Source of the DNA: Nitrospira sp. | GTDB lineage: Bacteria; Nitrospirota; Nitrospiria; Nitrospirales; Nitrospiraceae | Assembly: GCA_018242765.1 (NCBI GenBank) | Contig: JAFEBH010000011.1 | Location: 1 to 64,000, forward strand | Direction: 5' to 3' | DNA length: 64,000 bases | Shown here: positions 33,733 to 43,497 of the stretch, in pieces | Layout of the letters: each line of letters opens with the position of its first letter | Position numbering within the stretch: the stretch's first letter is position 1 | The notes under the pieces: model-generated | What the model was told of the DNA's origin: nothing | Databases searched by the model: none | The model's input: only the letters and a program-made list of their open reading frames with translations | Translations under genes and position numbers: made by a program

Positions 33733-34827
33733 ATGGCACTCCAAGTTCATCCTGATATCCGATCGCTCAGTCCTTACGTGCCGGGGAAGCCGATAGATGA
33801 GCTCCAGCGGGAGTTCGGGCTGACTCGGGTCGTGAAGCTGGCCTCCAACGAGAATCCACTCGGGCCTTCGCCCAAAGCGGTGGCGGCTCTGAACGGAGTG
33901 CAGGATACGCTCCATCGCTATCCAGATGGGGGAGCTTACCAACTGCGACAGGCCCTTGCCGATCGTTGGAAAGTCACACGAGAGCACATTATCCTCGGGA
34001 ACGGGTCTGATGAGGTCATCGGCTTGCTCGCCAGAACATTTTTAGCTCCCGGCGATGAAGCCGTTATGGCGGATCACACGTTCGTGATCTACAAGATGGA
34101 GGTGACGGCCGTCCATGGAAGGCCGGTGATCGTCCCTCTCGTCAACTGGACTCACGACCTTGAGTCAATGGCCCAGGCCATCACGCCACGAACGCGATTG
34201 CTGTTTCTCTGTAATCCCAACAACCCTACCGGGACAATGGTGCCGGCGGATGCGGTCGACCGGCTGATGGCACGAGTGCCGGACGATGTGATTGTGGTGT
34301 TCGATGAGGCCTATTTTGAATATGTCCGCCATCCTCAATTTCCAGATGCCATGGCCTACGTGAAGCAAGGGCGGAACGCGATCGTCCTGAGGACCTTCTC
34401 GAAGATTTATGGGCTGGCCGGATTGCGAATCGGGTACGGCGTCAGCACGCCGGAGGTCATCGACTACTTGAATCGAGTTCGGCCTCCGTTCAATGCTAAT
34501 AGCCTTGCCCAGAAAGCCGCGCTGGCTGCCTTGGGTGATGACGAGCATGTGGCGAAGAGTCGGACGGTCAATGCCGCCGGAATCGAACAGGTGGAGCAGG
34601 GGCTGCGGACGCTCGGACTCATACCGATCCCAACGGAAACCAATTTTCTCTACTTTGACGCCAAACGGGACGGACGCGGGATATTTGACGCACTTTTGCG
34701 AGAAGGCATTATTGTACGGCATATCGAGGGTACCATGCTGCGAGTCACCATCGGCCAACCCGACGAAAATACCGCCTTCCTTCAGGCGCTTGGCAAGGTC
34801 TTAGGTGACGGTAGAGAAGAGTCGTAA
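33733..34827 (+). CDS. hisC: Histidinol-phosphate/aromatic aminotransferase, HisC family
   Basis: This 364-residue PLP enzyme of fold type I has an N-terminal ASNENPLGPSPKA, the cofactor Asp in FDEAYFEY, and the Schiff-base Lys in TFSKIYGLAGLRIGYG. HisC-family enzymes can act on histidinol phosphate or on phenylpyruvate/4-hydroxyphenylpyruvate. It starts two bases after pheA inside an aromatic cluster with no his genes around, so a final transamination step to Phe and Tyr is the likely role, possibly in addition to histidine synthesis. Confidence 0.9.
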   Translation: MALQVHPDIRSLSPYVPGKPIDELQREFGLTRVVKLASNENPLGPSPKAVAALNGVQDTLHRYPDGGAYQLRQALADRWKVTREHIILGNGSDEVIGLLARTFLAPGDEAVMADHTFVIYKMEVTAVHGRPVIVPLVNWTHDLESMAQAITPRTRLLFLCNPNNPTGTMVPADAVDRLMARVPDDVIVVFDEAYFEYVRHPQFPDAMAYVKQGRNAIVLRTFSKIYGLAGLRIGYGVSTPEVIDYLNRVRPPFNANSLAQKAALAALGDDEHVAKSRTVNAAGIEQVEQGLRTLGLIPIPTETNFLYFDAKRDGRGIFDALLREGIIVRHIEGTMLRVTIGQPDENTAFLQALGKVLGDGREES

Positions 34828-34836
34828 GAGGGACTT

Positions 34837-35850
34837 ATGATCATCGTATTGAAACCGGAAGCATCGGAAAGCGAAGTCGACCACATTATCGACCGACTTC
34901 GGGATCTTGGCCTCAAATCACAAATCTCGACGGGTCAGGAGCGCACCATCATCGGGGTCATCGGCGACGATCGTATCCTGCACAATCAGCCCTTGACGGC
35001 ACTTCCAGGTGTCGAAAGCGTACTGCCCATCCTGGCACCTTGGAAGCTGGTCAGTCGCGAGTTCAAAAAAGAGCCCACGATCATCGATGTCGGGGGTGTC
35101 AAAATCGGCGCCAAGAAACTCGCGATCATGGCTGGTCCTTGTGCAGTGGAGCGACTTGAGCTGACGGTCGGGATTGCCCATGAAGTCAAAGCTTCGGGGG
35201 CCACGATTCTGCGTGGTGGAGCTTATAAACCGCGAACGTCGCCCTATTCATTTCAAGGACTGGGCCGGGAAGGGCTGGACTATCTCGTCGAGGCGAGAAA
35301 GCAAACGGGTTTACCTGTGGTCAGTGAAATCTTGGATACTCGTGATATCGAACTGTTTTTGGAAAAGGCGGATATTATCCAGGTTGGTGCTCGGAACATG
35401 CAGAACTTCGAGCTGTTGAAGGAAGTCGGCGCCTATGACAAGCCCGTGCTCCTTAAACGAGGATTGTCGGCCACGATCAAAGAGTTTCTTCTGTCTGCCG
35501 AGTACATCATGTCACGCGGAAATCAGAATGTGATGCTGTGCGAGCGGGGTATTCGTACGTTCGAGACTCAGTACCGCAACACCCTGGATCTGGCGGCCAT
35601 TCCAACGTTGAAAGAGCTGTCTCATCTCCCGGTCATCGTGGATCCCAGCCATGCCACAGGCAAGTGGGATCTTGTGGCACCGATGTCCAAAGCGGCGGTC
35701 GCGGCCGGGGCGGATGGGCTGCTTATTGAGGTTCATTCAAATCCCGAATGCGCGCTCTGTGACGGCGAAGAATCGATCAAGCCGTCAAAATTCAAGATAC
35801 TGATGGGGGATCTGAAGAATATCGCGAAAGCCGTAGGAAGAGAGTTGTAA
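34837..35850 (+). CDS. aroF: 3-deoxy-7-phosphoheptulonate synthase
   Basis: It condenses phosphoenolpyruvate and erythrose 4-phosphate, the first shikimate step. The 337-residue protein is of the Thermotoga-like type: an N-terminal ferredoxin-like regulatory domain (1-80) and a TIM barrel with [26 protein letters not shown], and [12 protein letters not shown]. The N-terminal domain suggests feedback control by an aromatic amino acid. A good ribosome site (AGAGGGA) precedes the ATG. Confidence 0.93.
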   Translation: MIIVLKPEASESEVDHIIDRLRDLGLKSQISTGQERTIIGVIGDDRILHNQPLTALPGVESVLPILAPWKLVSREFKKEPTIIDVGGVKIGAKKLAIMAGPCAVERLELTVGIAHEVKASGATILRGGAYKPRTSPYSFQGLGREGLDYLVEARKQTGLPVVSEILDTRDIELFLEKADIIQVGARNMQNFELLKEVGAYDKPVLLKRGLSATIKEFLLSAEYIMSRGNQNVMLCERGIRTFETQYRNTLDLAAIPTLKELSHLPVIVDPSHATGKWDLVAPMSKAAVAAGADGLLIEVHSNPECALCDGEESIKPSKFKILMGDLKNIAKAVGREL

Positions 35851-35857
35851 CATCTCG

Positions 35858-36751
35858 ATGTCGGTCCATTTTAAGCAAGTCGCAATTGTCGGGGTCGGGC
35901 TGATCGGTGGCTCGCTCGGTATGATCCTCCGCCGCAGGGCATTGGCCGACCACGTGGTGGGTATTGGCCGTCGAGTGGAAAATCTGAAAACCGCCGTGGC
36001 GTTGGGTGCGATTGATCGATATGTGGCTGATCCCCAAGAGGGTGTGCGTGGCGCAGATTTGATCGTTCTGGCAACGCCTGTCGATACGTACGAGCGACAT
36101 CTACGGGAATGGGCCCATTGCCTTGCTCCCGGATCGATCGTCAGTGACGTAGGGAGTGTGAAAGGGACGTTGGTCGAACGGTCGGAGGCCGCCATGCCTG
36201 CCGGGGTTCATTTTGTCGGGGCCCACCCCATCGCAGGGAAAGAGAAGACGGGAGTTGCCGCCGGCTCCGATCAGCTATTCAAAGGAGCACGTTGTATTCT
36301 GACTCCCACGAAACGGACCGATGCTACTGCGCTCGAACGGGTGAGACAGTTATGGGAAGAAACCGGTTCGGTCATGTTGACGATGGACCCACACCTCCAC
36401 GATCAAGTCCTCGGGGCCGTCAGTCATTTGCCCCACGTGGCGGCCTTTGCACTCATGAATGCATTGTCAGAGCTTCGTGACCAGGAGTTGCCGTTCTTGG
36501 ATCTTGCCGCCCATTCCGGAGGAGGATTGCGGGATACGACGAGGATTGCCGCGAGTTCTCCGGAAATGTGGCGAGATATTTTTCTGTGGAATCGCGATAA
36601 TGTGGTGGCGTATATCGACCGGTACACAGGGGCCTTGGGAGAACTGAAACATCTGATTCAAGCCGGAGATGCGGCCGGTATCGAAAAAGCTCTCGAACGG
36701 GCAAAAGGCGAGCGCGAAAAACTTACGAGCTCGACCGTGCGTCACTCATGA
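35858..36751 (+). CDS. tyrA: Prephenate dehydrogenase
   Basis: TyrA oxidises prephenate (or arogenate) on the tyrosine branch. The 297-residue protein has an N-terminal Rossmann motif VGVGLIGGSLGM, the catalytic His region (GAHPIAGKEKTG), and a helical C-terminal dimer domain with SHLPHVAAFAL. No ACT domain is present. The last four bases overlap the aroA start (ATGA). Confidence 0.93.
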   Translation: MSVHFKQVAIVGVGLIGGSLGMILRRRALADHVVGIGRRVENLKTAVALGAIDRYVADPQEGVRGADLIVLATPVDTYERHLREWAHCLAPGSIVSDVGSVKGTLVERSEAAMPAGVHFVGAHPIAGKEKTGVAAGSDQLFKGARCILTPTKRTDATALERVRQLWEETGSVMLTMDPHLHDQVLGAVSHLPHVAAFALMNALSELRDQELPFLDLAAHSGGGLRDTTRIAASSPEMWRDIFLWNRDNVVAYIDRYTGALGELKHLIQAGDAAGIEKALERAKGEREKLTSSTVRHS

Positions 36752-38070
36752 CCACATTAACCATCAGTCCTGGCCGTCCACTCAGGGGAACCACGACCGT
36801 TCCCGGCGACAAGTCTCTCACTCATCGGGCGATCATCCTCACGGCCTTGGCGGAAGGAACGAGCACCGTCTCCGGCTATTGTCGCGGTGAAGATTGCCTG
36901 AACACGATGAGGGCATTTCAGGCCCTTGGTATTCCCATCGTGGAGATGCCGACCGAATTGACCGTGTCCGGGAAAGGGTTCTGGGGGCTGACCGAACCAC
37001 AGGGACCGATCGATTGCGGAAATTCCGGAACGGGGATTCGACTGCTGACCGGCCTGTTGGCCGGTCAGGATTTCTTTTCTGTCCTGACCGGGGATGAATC
37101 GATCAGGCGGCGTCCTATGGGGCGGGTGGTCAAGCCGCTACGCGAGATGGGGGCGATCATTGCTGGCCGCAAGGGAGGAGAATTGGCTCCCTTAGCGATT
37201 ACCGGTGCGGGCCTTCATGGGATCGATTATCACTCCTCCGTGGCAAGCGCTCAGATTAAATCGTCGATTCTTCTCGCCGGCCTCTTTGCTCAAGGGCAGA
37301 CTCGGTATCGAGAACCACGGTTATCACGGGACCATACGGAACGGATGTTTCAGTTCTTCGGCATTCCTCTCAGGCAGGAAGAGGGAACGCTGGTCTTAGA
37401 CGGGAGGCCGCCGGTTGGATGGCGAGGCGTGGATGTGACGGTTCCCGGTGATTTTTCGGCTGCCGCCTTCTTTCTGGTCGGCGCCACGATCGTGCCAGGA
37501 TCCGACGTCACGATTCGCAATGTCGGGATGAACCCAACCAGAACAGGCCTCATCGACGTCATGAGAAAGATGGGGGCTGATATTCAGGTATTAGGCTTGC
37601 GCGAGGCGGCTGGAGAGCCCGTTGGGGATCTGCGTGTGCAGTCTGCTGTCCTGAAGGGAGTGACGATCGGCCATGAGCTTATTCCCAAGACCATCGATGA
37701 ATTCCCGGTCTTGTGCGTAGCAGCTGCGGTCGCGGAAGGGGACACCGTCATTTCAGGCGCGGAAGAGTTGCGAGTCAAAGAGAGTGATCGGATTGCGACC
37801 ATGAGCGGGGAACTGAAGGCCATGGGGGCGCTGGTTGAGGAGCGACCGGATGGCATGGTGATTCGAGGCTTAGGGCGAAGCGGAGAGAACGGACGGTTGC
37901 AGGCTGCCAGCAATGCACGGAGCCATGGAGACCATCGGGTGGCCATGTCATTGGCCATTGGTGGATTGACGGCGGAACAGGGTATGACCATTGCGGACAC
38001 CGGGTGTGTCGAGACGTCATTCCCCAATTTTGAGGCGGTGCTGACCGATCTCTTGGCCCACTCGGCGTGA
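36748..38070 (+). CDS. aroA: 3-phosphoshikimate 1-carboxyvinyltransferase (EPSP synthase)
   Basis: The 440-residue enzyme joins phosphoenolpyruvate to shikimate 3-phosphate. Motifs: PGDKSLTHRAIILTALAEG, GNSGTGIRLLTGLLAGQ, SAQIKSSILLAGL, a DEFPVLCVAAAVAEG catalytic Asp region, and RVKESDRI. It is co-translated with tyrA and followed at once by cmk, the common aroA-cmk-rpsA order. Confidence 0.95.
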   Translation: MTTLTISPGRPLRGTTTVPGDKSLTHRAIILTALAEGTSTVSGYCRGEDCLNTMRAFQALGIPIVEMPTELTVSGKGFWGLTEPQGPIDCGNSGTGIRLLTGLLAGQDFFSVLTGDESIRRRPMGRVVKPLREMGAIIAGRKGGELAPLAITGAGLHGIDYHSSVASAQIKSSILLAGLFAQGQTRYREPRLSRDHTERMFQFFGIPLRQEEGTLVLDGRPPVGWRGVDVTVPGDFSAAAFFLVGATIVPGSDVTIRNVGMNPTRTGLIDVMRKMGADIQVLGLREAAGEPVGDLRVQSAVLKGVTIGHELIPKTIDEFPVLCVAAAVAEGDTVISGAEELRVKESDRIATMSGELKAMGALVEERPDGMVIRGLGRSGENGRLQAASNARSHGDHRVAMSLAIGGLTAEQGMTIADTGCVETSFPNFEAVLTDLLAHSA

Positions 38071-38093
38071 CGGTTCAATGCGAAGAGGGAAGT

Positions 38094-38753
38094 GTGATTA
38101 TTGCGATTGATGGGCCAGCTGGCGTGGGGAAGAGTACGGTCGCCAAATTGCTGGCGGCTCGACTCGGGTATCTCTATCTTGATACAGGGGCACTCTATCG
38201 GGCTGTCGCATGGAAAACCTTGCAGTCAAGGATTCATCCCACGGACCATACACAAGTCGCCACTCTCCTGCCGACCATCTCCATTCAAATGCAGTTTCAT
38301 CAGGGCGCGATGCAGGTGCTGGTCGATGGTTCCGATGTCACGGGTCAACTGCGTGCGCCAGAAGTGACGGCCGCCGCTTCTCTTGTCTCCGCCATTCCAG
38401 CCGTTCGTGAATGGCTGCTGCCGATCCAACGACAGATCGGCCAGGGAGGATCTGTGGTGGCAGAAGGTCGTGATATCGGCACCAAGGTCTTTCCTGCTGC
38501 CTCGTTCAAGTTCTTCTTGGACGCTGATGCTGAAGTTCGAGTGGCACGGCGGCACCGTGAGTTGGTCGCGGCAGGGCGGGGAGGATCGCTTGAAACCACG
38601 TCCCGAGATCTATCGGCTCGCGATCAACGAGATCGGACTCGTTCCATCGACCCATTGGCTCCGGCAATGGATGCACGATTTATCGATACGTCTACTCTGA
38701 ATCCCGATCAGGTTGTAGAGCAGATGATCGCGGCTGTGTCGACTGGGTTGTGA
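38094..38753 (+). CDS. cmk: Cytidylate kinase
   Basis: Cmk phosphorylates CMP and dCMP. It has 219 residues from the GTG at 38094, behind AGAGGGA; an in-frame GTG at 38067 that overlaps the aroA stop (GTGA) is the alternative. Motifs: IIAIDGPAGVGKSTVAK P-loop, YLYLDTGALYRAVA, VVAEGRDIGTKVFP, and the LID region RDQRDRTRSIDPLAPA. Its stop overlaps the GTG start of plsC. Confidence 0.94.
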   Translation: MIIAIDGPAGVGKSTVAKLLAARLGYLYLDTGALYRAVAWKTLQSRIHPTDHTQVATLLPTISIQMQFHQGAMQVLVDGSDVTGQLRAPEVTAAASLVSAIPAVREWLLPIQRQIGQGGSVVAEGRDIGTKVFPAASFKFFLDADAEVRVARRHRELVAAGRGGSLETTSRDLSARDQRDRTRSIDPLAPAMDARFIDTSTLNPDQVVEQMIAAVSTGL

Positions 38754-39442
38754 GCGGGATCATCTATGGGCTGTTATGGGTCCTGGCGCGTGGCGTTGCC
38801 CGGCTCTGTTTTCGCTATCGTGTCGAGGGCCAGGTTCCTCGAACCGGAGGTCTGCTGGTTGCCGCCAACCATGCCAGCTACCTTGACATTCCGCTTCTCG
38901 GTTGCGGGATGAATCGTCGGGCCTGGTATTTAGGGCGCCATGACCTGTTTCCAGTCCCGGTGTTAAACGGCCTGTTGCAATCATTGGGCTGGATTCCGGT
39001 GAAGCTGGGCCGTCTGGATCGGGAAGCGTTCGGGAAGGCCATTAACCTGATTCGAGCCGGCCATATTGTGGTGATTTTCCCGGAGGGAGGACGCACTCAG
39101 GATGGTCATCTCAGACAGCCCAAGGCAGGTATTGGAGTGATCGTGTCGCAGACCGGATGTCCGGTCGTTCCGGCCTATTTGAAAGGAACCTTTGACGTAC
39201 TTCCTCCTGGCGCCTCTTGGCCTCGATGGCGTCGAGTGACGGTACGGCTTGGGGCTCCGATTACATTTGATGTGGAAAAACAGAAAGAACGAACGGAGAC
39301 AAAGCAGTTTTATCAACTGGTCAGCCGTACGGTGATTGAGCATATCGCAGCCTTAGGTCAAGTTCCCGTTCCAACAAGGAAGGGTGACCTGGTCGTCGAC
39401 GCACCGGGCAGGCCGACCGCCGACGCTCACAACGCTGAGTGA
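38750..39442 (+). CDS. plsC: 1-acyl-sn-glycerol-3-phosphate acyltransferase
   Basis: This 230-residue membrane-associated enzyme makes phosphatidic acid. The catalytic H-x4-D motif is in NHASYLDIPLL; the substrate motif is FPEGGRTQDG; a later VPAYLKGT block fits the family. A hydrophobic N-terminus (1-20) anchors it. The GTG start overlaps the cmk stop (GTGA). Insertion of plsC between cmk and rpsA is common outside proteobacteria. Confidence 0.9.
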   Translation: MSGIIYGLLWVLARGVARLCFRYRVEGQVPRTGGLLVAANHASYLDIPLLGCGMNRRAWYLGRHDLFPVPVLNGLLQSLGWIPVKLGRLDREAFGKAINLIRAGHIVVIFPEGGRTQDGHLRQPKAGIGVIVSQTGCPVVPAYLKGTFDVLPPGASWPRWRRVTVRLGAPITFDVEKQKERTETKQFYQLVSRTVIEHIAALGQVPVPTRKGDLVVDAPGRPTADAHNAE

Positions 39443-39497
39443 GCCCGGCGACTTCACCATCAGCACCCGACGCAAGTCGGAAGAGTAGGATGTTCAT

Positions 39498-41213
39498 ATG
39501 GGCACAGTATCCAACAGTAGTGACGAACAGTTAGACCGCAATGCCTTGGCGGCATTGTATGAAGAAACCTTCCGGAACCTGGAGGAAGGGACCATCACCG
39601 AAGGTCGGGTGGTGGCTCTGACCAAGGACAAAGTCATCGTTGATATTGGGTACAAGTCGGAAGGGATGATCCCAAGCGATCAATTCTCGTCGGACGACTT
39701 GGCGAACCTCAAGATCGGAGACCGGCTCCAAGTCTATATTGAAGAATGTGAGGATGCTGACGGCAATCTCGTACTTTCCAAAGAAAAAGCCGACAAGATG
39801 AAGATTTGGGAAGAGCTCGAGAATATGTATAAGGAAGAAAAGAGTATCGAGGGCAAGATCGTATCCCGCATTAAGGGCGGTATGATGGTCGACATCGGCG
39901 TGAAAGCGTTCTTGCCGGGCTCGCAGATCGATCTTCATCCGGTACGAGACTTAGACGGACTCGTTGGAAAGACCTTCCCCCTCAAAATCATCAAGATCAA
40001 CCATCGACGAGGGAATGTGGTCGTATCGCGCCGCGTGCTGTTGGAAGAAACTCGGGATAAGAAACGGCAGACGACGCTGGCCACTCTCAAGGAAGGTCAG
40101 TTGATCCAGGGAACCGTGAAGAACATCACCGACTATGGATCATTTATCGACCTGGGCGGAATCGATGGGTTGCTTCACATTACCGATATGTCGTGGGGCA
40201 GAGTCGGACATCCTTCGGAGCTGTTTACCGTCGGTGACAAAGTTGAGGTGACGGTATTGAAGTACGATCGGGAGACCGGACGTATTTCTCTGGGGCTCAA
40301 GCAGAAGAGCGCTGATCCCTGGACGAACGTGGCCGGCAAGTATCCTATCGGGACCAGGGTCCGTGGTCGGGTCGTCAGTTTGACTGACTACGGCGCATTT
40401 GTCGAACTTGAACCAGGTGTAGAAGGATTGGTGCACGTCTCTGAGATGTCTTGGACCCATGAAGTTCGACATCCGTCGCGCGTGGTGGCGGTGGGAGACC
40501 AAGTGGAAGCCGCCGTGCTCAACGTCGATCCGGCAAGCCGGAAGATCTCCTTGGGTATGAAACAAACCGCTCCGAATCCCTGGGACATGATCGAGGGCAA
40601 GTACCCGATTGGGACCCGCATCGAAGGAAAAGTAAAGAGTCTGACGGATTTTGGAGTCTTCGTTGGACTAGAAGAAGGCATCGATGGGCTGATCCATATT
40701 TCGGATATGTCCTGGACGAAGCATATCAAGCATCCGTCCGAGCTCTTTAAGAAAGCGCAGAAAGTCGAGGCGATCGTCTTACGGATCGACAAGGAGAAGG
40801 AACGACTCTCACTCGGATATAAGCAGTTGACACGTGACCCATGGGATGAGGCGATTCCAGCACGGTATCATGTCGGTGATTCGGTGACCGGTAAAGTATC
40901 CAAGGTCGCGGACTTCGGCATCTTCGTTGAATTGGACGGCGGCGTGGAAGGGTTGATCCATGTCAGCGAATCCGGCCTTGATTCGTCCCAGAAGCTGGAA
41001 GAAAAGTTTAAGTTGCAGGAGGACGTGACCGCGAAGATAATTAAAGTCGATCGGGAAGAGCGCAAGATCGCACTCAGCCTTCGCGATCATCAACTTGACT
41101 GGGAACGTAAGCAGGTTGACGATTACCACTCGTCGCAGGGCGTGATTGATCAGAGCCTTGGTCGTGCGGCGAAGCAGAGCCGAAAGCGGGCACAAACTGA
41201 CGATCAAGAATAG
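39498..41213 (+). CDS. rpsA: 30S ribosomal protein S1
   Basis: This 571-residue protein has six S1 RNA-binding domains spaced about 87 residues apart, roughly from residues 32, 115, 200, 287, 374 and 461. Repeats 3-6 are the most alike (GTRVRGRVVSLTDYGAFVEL and DGLIHISDMSW patterns). S1 helps place mRNAs with weak ribosome sites on the 30S subunit. The C-terminus is a basic, polar tail. Confidence 0.95.
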   Translation: MGTVSNSSDEQLDRNALAALYEETFRNLEEGTITEGRVVALTKDKVIVDIGYKSEGMIPSDQFSSDDLANLKIGDRLQVYIEECEDADGNLVLSKEKADKMKIWEELENMYKEEKSIEGKIVSRIKGGMMVDIGVKAFLPGSQIDLHPVRDLDGLVGKTFPLKIIKINHRRGNVVVSRRVLLEETRDKKRQTTLATLKEGQLIQGTVKNITDYGSFIDLGGIDGLLHITDMSWGRVGHPSELFTVGDKVEVTVLKYDRETGRISLGLKQKSADPWTNVAGKYPIGTRVRGRVVSLTDYGAFVELEPGVEGLVHVSEMSWTHEVRHPSRVVAVGDQVEAAVLNVDPASRKISLGMKQTAPNPWDMIEGKYPIGTRIEGKVKSLTDFGVFVGLEEGIDGLIHISDMSWTKHIKHPSELFKKAQKVEAIVLRIDKEKERLSLGYKQLTRDPWDEAIPARYHVGDSVTGKVSKVADFGIFVELDGGVEGLIHVSESGLDSSQKLEEKFKLQEDVTAKIIKVDREERKIALSLRDHQLDWERKQVDDYHSSQGVIDQSLGRAAKQSRKRAQTDDQE

Positions 41214-41242
41214 ACGTTCACTAAACCTGGCCGGTGGGTACT

Positions 41243-42145
41243 ATGGCGGATGATATAACACAGGACGTGCGCCCACCCAAACGCCATCTGCTTCGCAAAG
41301 TCTTTTGGCTCTTTGCGGCAGGGGTGGGTGCGATGGTCCTGATGAATCTATTCTATCCCGACCTTGACTTGTCGAGTGAGGACCGGATCGCCGTGATCCG
41401 TGTTGAGGGCGTCATCATGGACTCCCAAACCACGGTCGGAGAACTGAAACGTTTCAGCGAAAATCCTTCCATCAAGGCGATCGTCCTTCGGATTGATACG
41501 CCAGGGGGCGGGGTGGTGCCGTCGCAGGAAATCCATGATGCGGTCAAACGAGTGCGGAATAAGGCCAATAAGGCGGTGATTGCTTCGATGGGGAGTGTGG
41601 CGGCGTCAGGGGGCTATTACATTGCTGCCGCGACGGATCGGATCGTGGCAAATCCTGGGACATTGACCGGCAGTATCGGTGTCATCATGGAAACCGCGAA
41701 TGTGGAGGGGTTGCTTCAGAAAATCGGTGTGGAAGGGGTTGTCATCAAAAGCGGGAAATTTAAGGATGTGGGGTCTCCGCTTCGCAAGATGAGCTCCGAG
41801 GAGAGAGGCTTACTGCAAGGGGTGATGGATGACGTCCACAGACAATTTATCGAAGCTGTGGCAGAAGGCCGCTCACTGGAACTGCGAACGGCTCAAGCGC
41901 TGGCGGATGGGCGGATCTTCACCGGTCGTCAGGCCAAAGACGCGAAGCTCGTTGATGAACTTGGAGACCTGGACGATGCCATCCAACTGGCTGCGGATGT
42001 GGTAGGGATCCAGGGAGAGCCAAAAATCGTTGAGCCGCGCCGCCGGTTTTCCCTTCGTGAAATGCTGGACTCGAAATTGAGCATGATGTTCCCGAAATTG
42101 GATATGCACCCAGGTGTCAGCCTGAAATATCTGATGGCGTTTTAA
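41243..42145 (+). CDS. sppA: Signal peptide peptidase SppA
   Basis: This protein has 300 residues from the ATG at 41243 (a GTG at 41234 is the alternative). A single membrane segment (about 20-38) precedes a ClpP-like serine protease domain in the short, SppA36K form. The nucleophile Ser is in GSVAASGGYYIA and the general-base Lys in VIKSGKFKD. It degrades cleaved signal peptides in the membrane. It lies between rpsA and the IHF-like gene. Confidence 0.93.
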   Translation: MADDITQDVRPPKRHLLRKVFWLFAAGVGAMVLMNLFYPDLDLSSEDRIAVIRVEGVIMDSQTTVGELKRFSENPSIKAIVLRIDTPGGGVVPSQEIHDAVKRVRNKANKAVIASMGSVAASGGYYIAAATDRIVANPGTLTGSIGVIMETANVEGLLQKIGVEGVVIKSGKFKDVGSPLRKMSSEERGLLQGVMDDVHRQFIEAVAEGRSLELRTAQALADGRIFTGRQAKDAKLVDELGDLDDAIQLAADVVGIQGEPKIVEPRRRFSLREMLDSKLSMMFPKLDMHPGVSLKYLMAF

Positions 42146-42191
42146 CGACGTCATCAACGATGCGGTGATCATCGAACGGAGGGAAGGGCCT

Positions 42192-42470
42192 ATGACGAAA
42201 GCACAAATCATCGAGAAAGTCTCGGAACAAGTGACCACATTGACCAAGAGGCAGGCGGAGGTCGTCGTCAATACGATCTTTGATTGCGTGCGAGACTCGC
42301 TGAAAAACGGAGACAAGACAGAAATTCGAGGGTTCGGCAGTTTTCGTTTACGAGCTCGTCGCATGAAAGAAGGGCGGAACCCCAAAACCGGAGAGACCGT
42401 TGCAGTCCCGGCCAAGCGGGTCCCATTTTTTAAGGCCGGCAAAGAGCTCAAAGAGTTACTGAATCAATAA
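42192..42470 (+). CDS. IHF/HU-family DNA-binding protein
   Basis: This protein has 92 residues from the ATG at 42192, behind GGAGGGAAGGG; an ATC/ATG extension further up lacks support. It has the family core (MTKAQIIEKVSEQ), GFGSFRLRARRMKEGRNPKTGE and the VPFFKAGKELKELL end. Position after rpsA matches ihfB of enterobacteria, so an IHF-beta-like role is plausible. This is the second HU/IHF gene in the window after 14900-15172. Confidence 0.9.
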   Translation: MTKAQIIEKVSEQVTTLTKRQAEVVVNTIFDCVRDSLKNGDKTEIRGFGSFRLRARRMKEGRNPKTGETVAVPAKRVPFFKAGKELKELLNQ

Positions 42471-42501
42471 CGACGCAGTGTTTTTACAAGGACCCAGATC
42501 C

Positions 42502-43497
42502 ATGTCAGACTCATCTCAGTTTGCAGCAACCGATATTCGGTGGAGCGACGGCGCGCTGAGGCGCATGGAGCGCGCTCCCATCTTTCTCCGTGGCATGGTG
42601 CGTCGGTTGGCTGAAAAAAAAGCACGAGAACTGGGATATGAGGAAATTACTGAGGAAATCCTTGATCGGTTTAAGGGACAGATGATGGGAGGAATGGGCG
42701 GCGAATCTGGAATGGCGGCTACCGCTGAAAAGATTGTGAAAGGGCAGCTTCCATGGACGGCTGCAGCAAAAGAGCGGTTGGCCACCGTACCAGGATTCAT
42801 GCAGGCTATGATCAAACAGATTGCGGAGGAGGTTGCCAAGGAGCGTGGGCATCTTGAAGTGAACGTCGAGTTATTTGAAAAGGTGGAGGCCCTCGGGGAC
42901 CCGCGTGAAGAGGACCGGCCTTCGATGGAGTGGACGGAAGGAGCCTTGGCCTTACTTCAAGACAAGATCAAGGAGTCTCCACCAATTGCGGTAGACTTCG
43001 TGACGGATATGCTCAAGCGGGATACCGAGGAGCTGGCCAGAGAGAAACAGCTGACGCATATCGATGAATCAACCCTACGCGCTGTCTGGGATACCCCTCA
43101 GGCGAACATCGGCTGGACGGATGAGGCATGGAAACGGCTGCAAACATCTCCGGACTTTGTCAGGAGTGGAATCAGGAAGGCGGCGGAACGGCGGGCTCGG
43201 AGGCTGGGATTGAAAGAGATCGACTCCGACCATTTGACGACGTTTCGAAACCAGGCGATGATGAAAGCTGTGAAACGTATCCGCTCATTCGGTTATCAAG
43301 AGCTGACATTTGATGCTTTTGAGACGGCGCTGAAGAAAACGAAACGTCTACAGAGCAACGACCAAGCCGAAAAGCGTCTTCAGGAGATCCGCAATCACTT
43401 TGCCGATCCCGCAACCAAGAAGCCTGAGGGAGGCACGCTGGGAGCTGAGCTCATGGATCGGTTTCGGAGATATCTCAAAGGGGAAGGTACTCTCTAG
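42502..43497 (+). CDS. Protein with four PCP_red-like repeats
   Basis: This protein has 331 residues from the ATG at 42502, nine bases after AAGGA. Three clear PCP_red modules begin at IRWSDGALRRMERAP, LPWTAAAKERLATVPGFM and IGWTDEAWKRLQTSPDFV; a fourth, degenerate one (MEWTEGALALLQDKIKESP) lies third in order. Each is a W-T-x-A start followed by helices with an ARELGY-like turn. The rest is helical. No cysteine is present. As with 27768-28490, the catalytic parts of protochlorophyllide reductase are missing and the role is unknown. It directly follows the IHF-like gene and may be co-transcribed. Confidence 0.7.
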   Translation: MSDSSQFAATDIRWSDGALRRMERAPIFLRGMVRRLAEKKARELGYEEITEEILDRFKGQMMGGMGGESGMAATAEKIVKGQLPWTAAAKERLATVPGFMQAMIKQIAEEVAKERGHLEVNVELFEKVEALGDPREEDRPSMEWTEGALALLQDKIKESPPIAVDFVTDMLKRDTEELAREKQLTHIDESTLRAVWDTPQANIGWTDEAWKRLQTSPDFVRSGIRKAAERRARRLGLKEIDSDHLTTFRNQAMMKAVKRIRSFGYQELTFDAFETALKKTKRLQSNDQAEKRLQEIRNHFADPATKKPEGGTLGAELMDRFRRYLKGEGTL

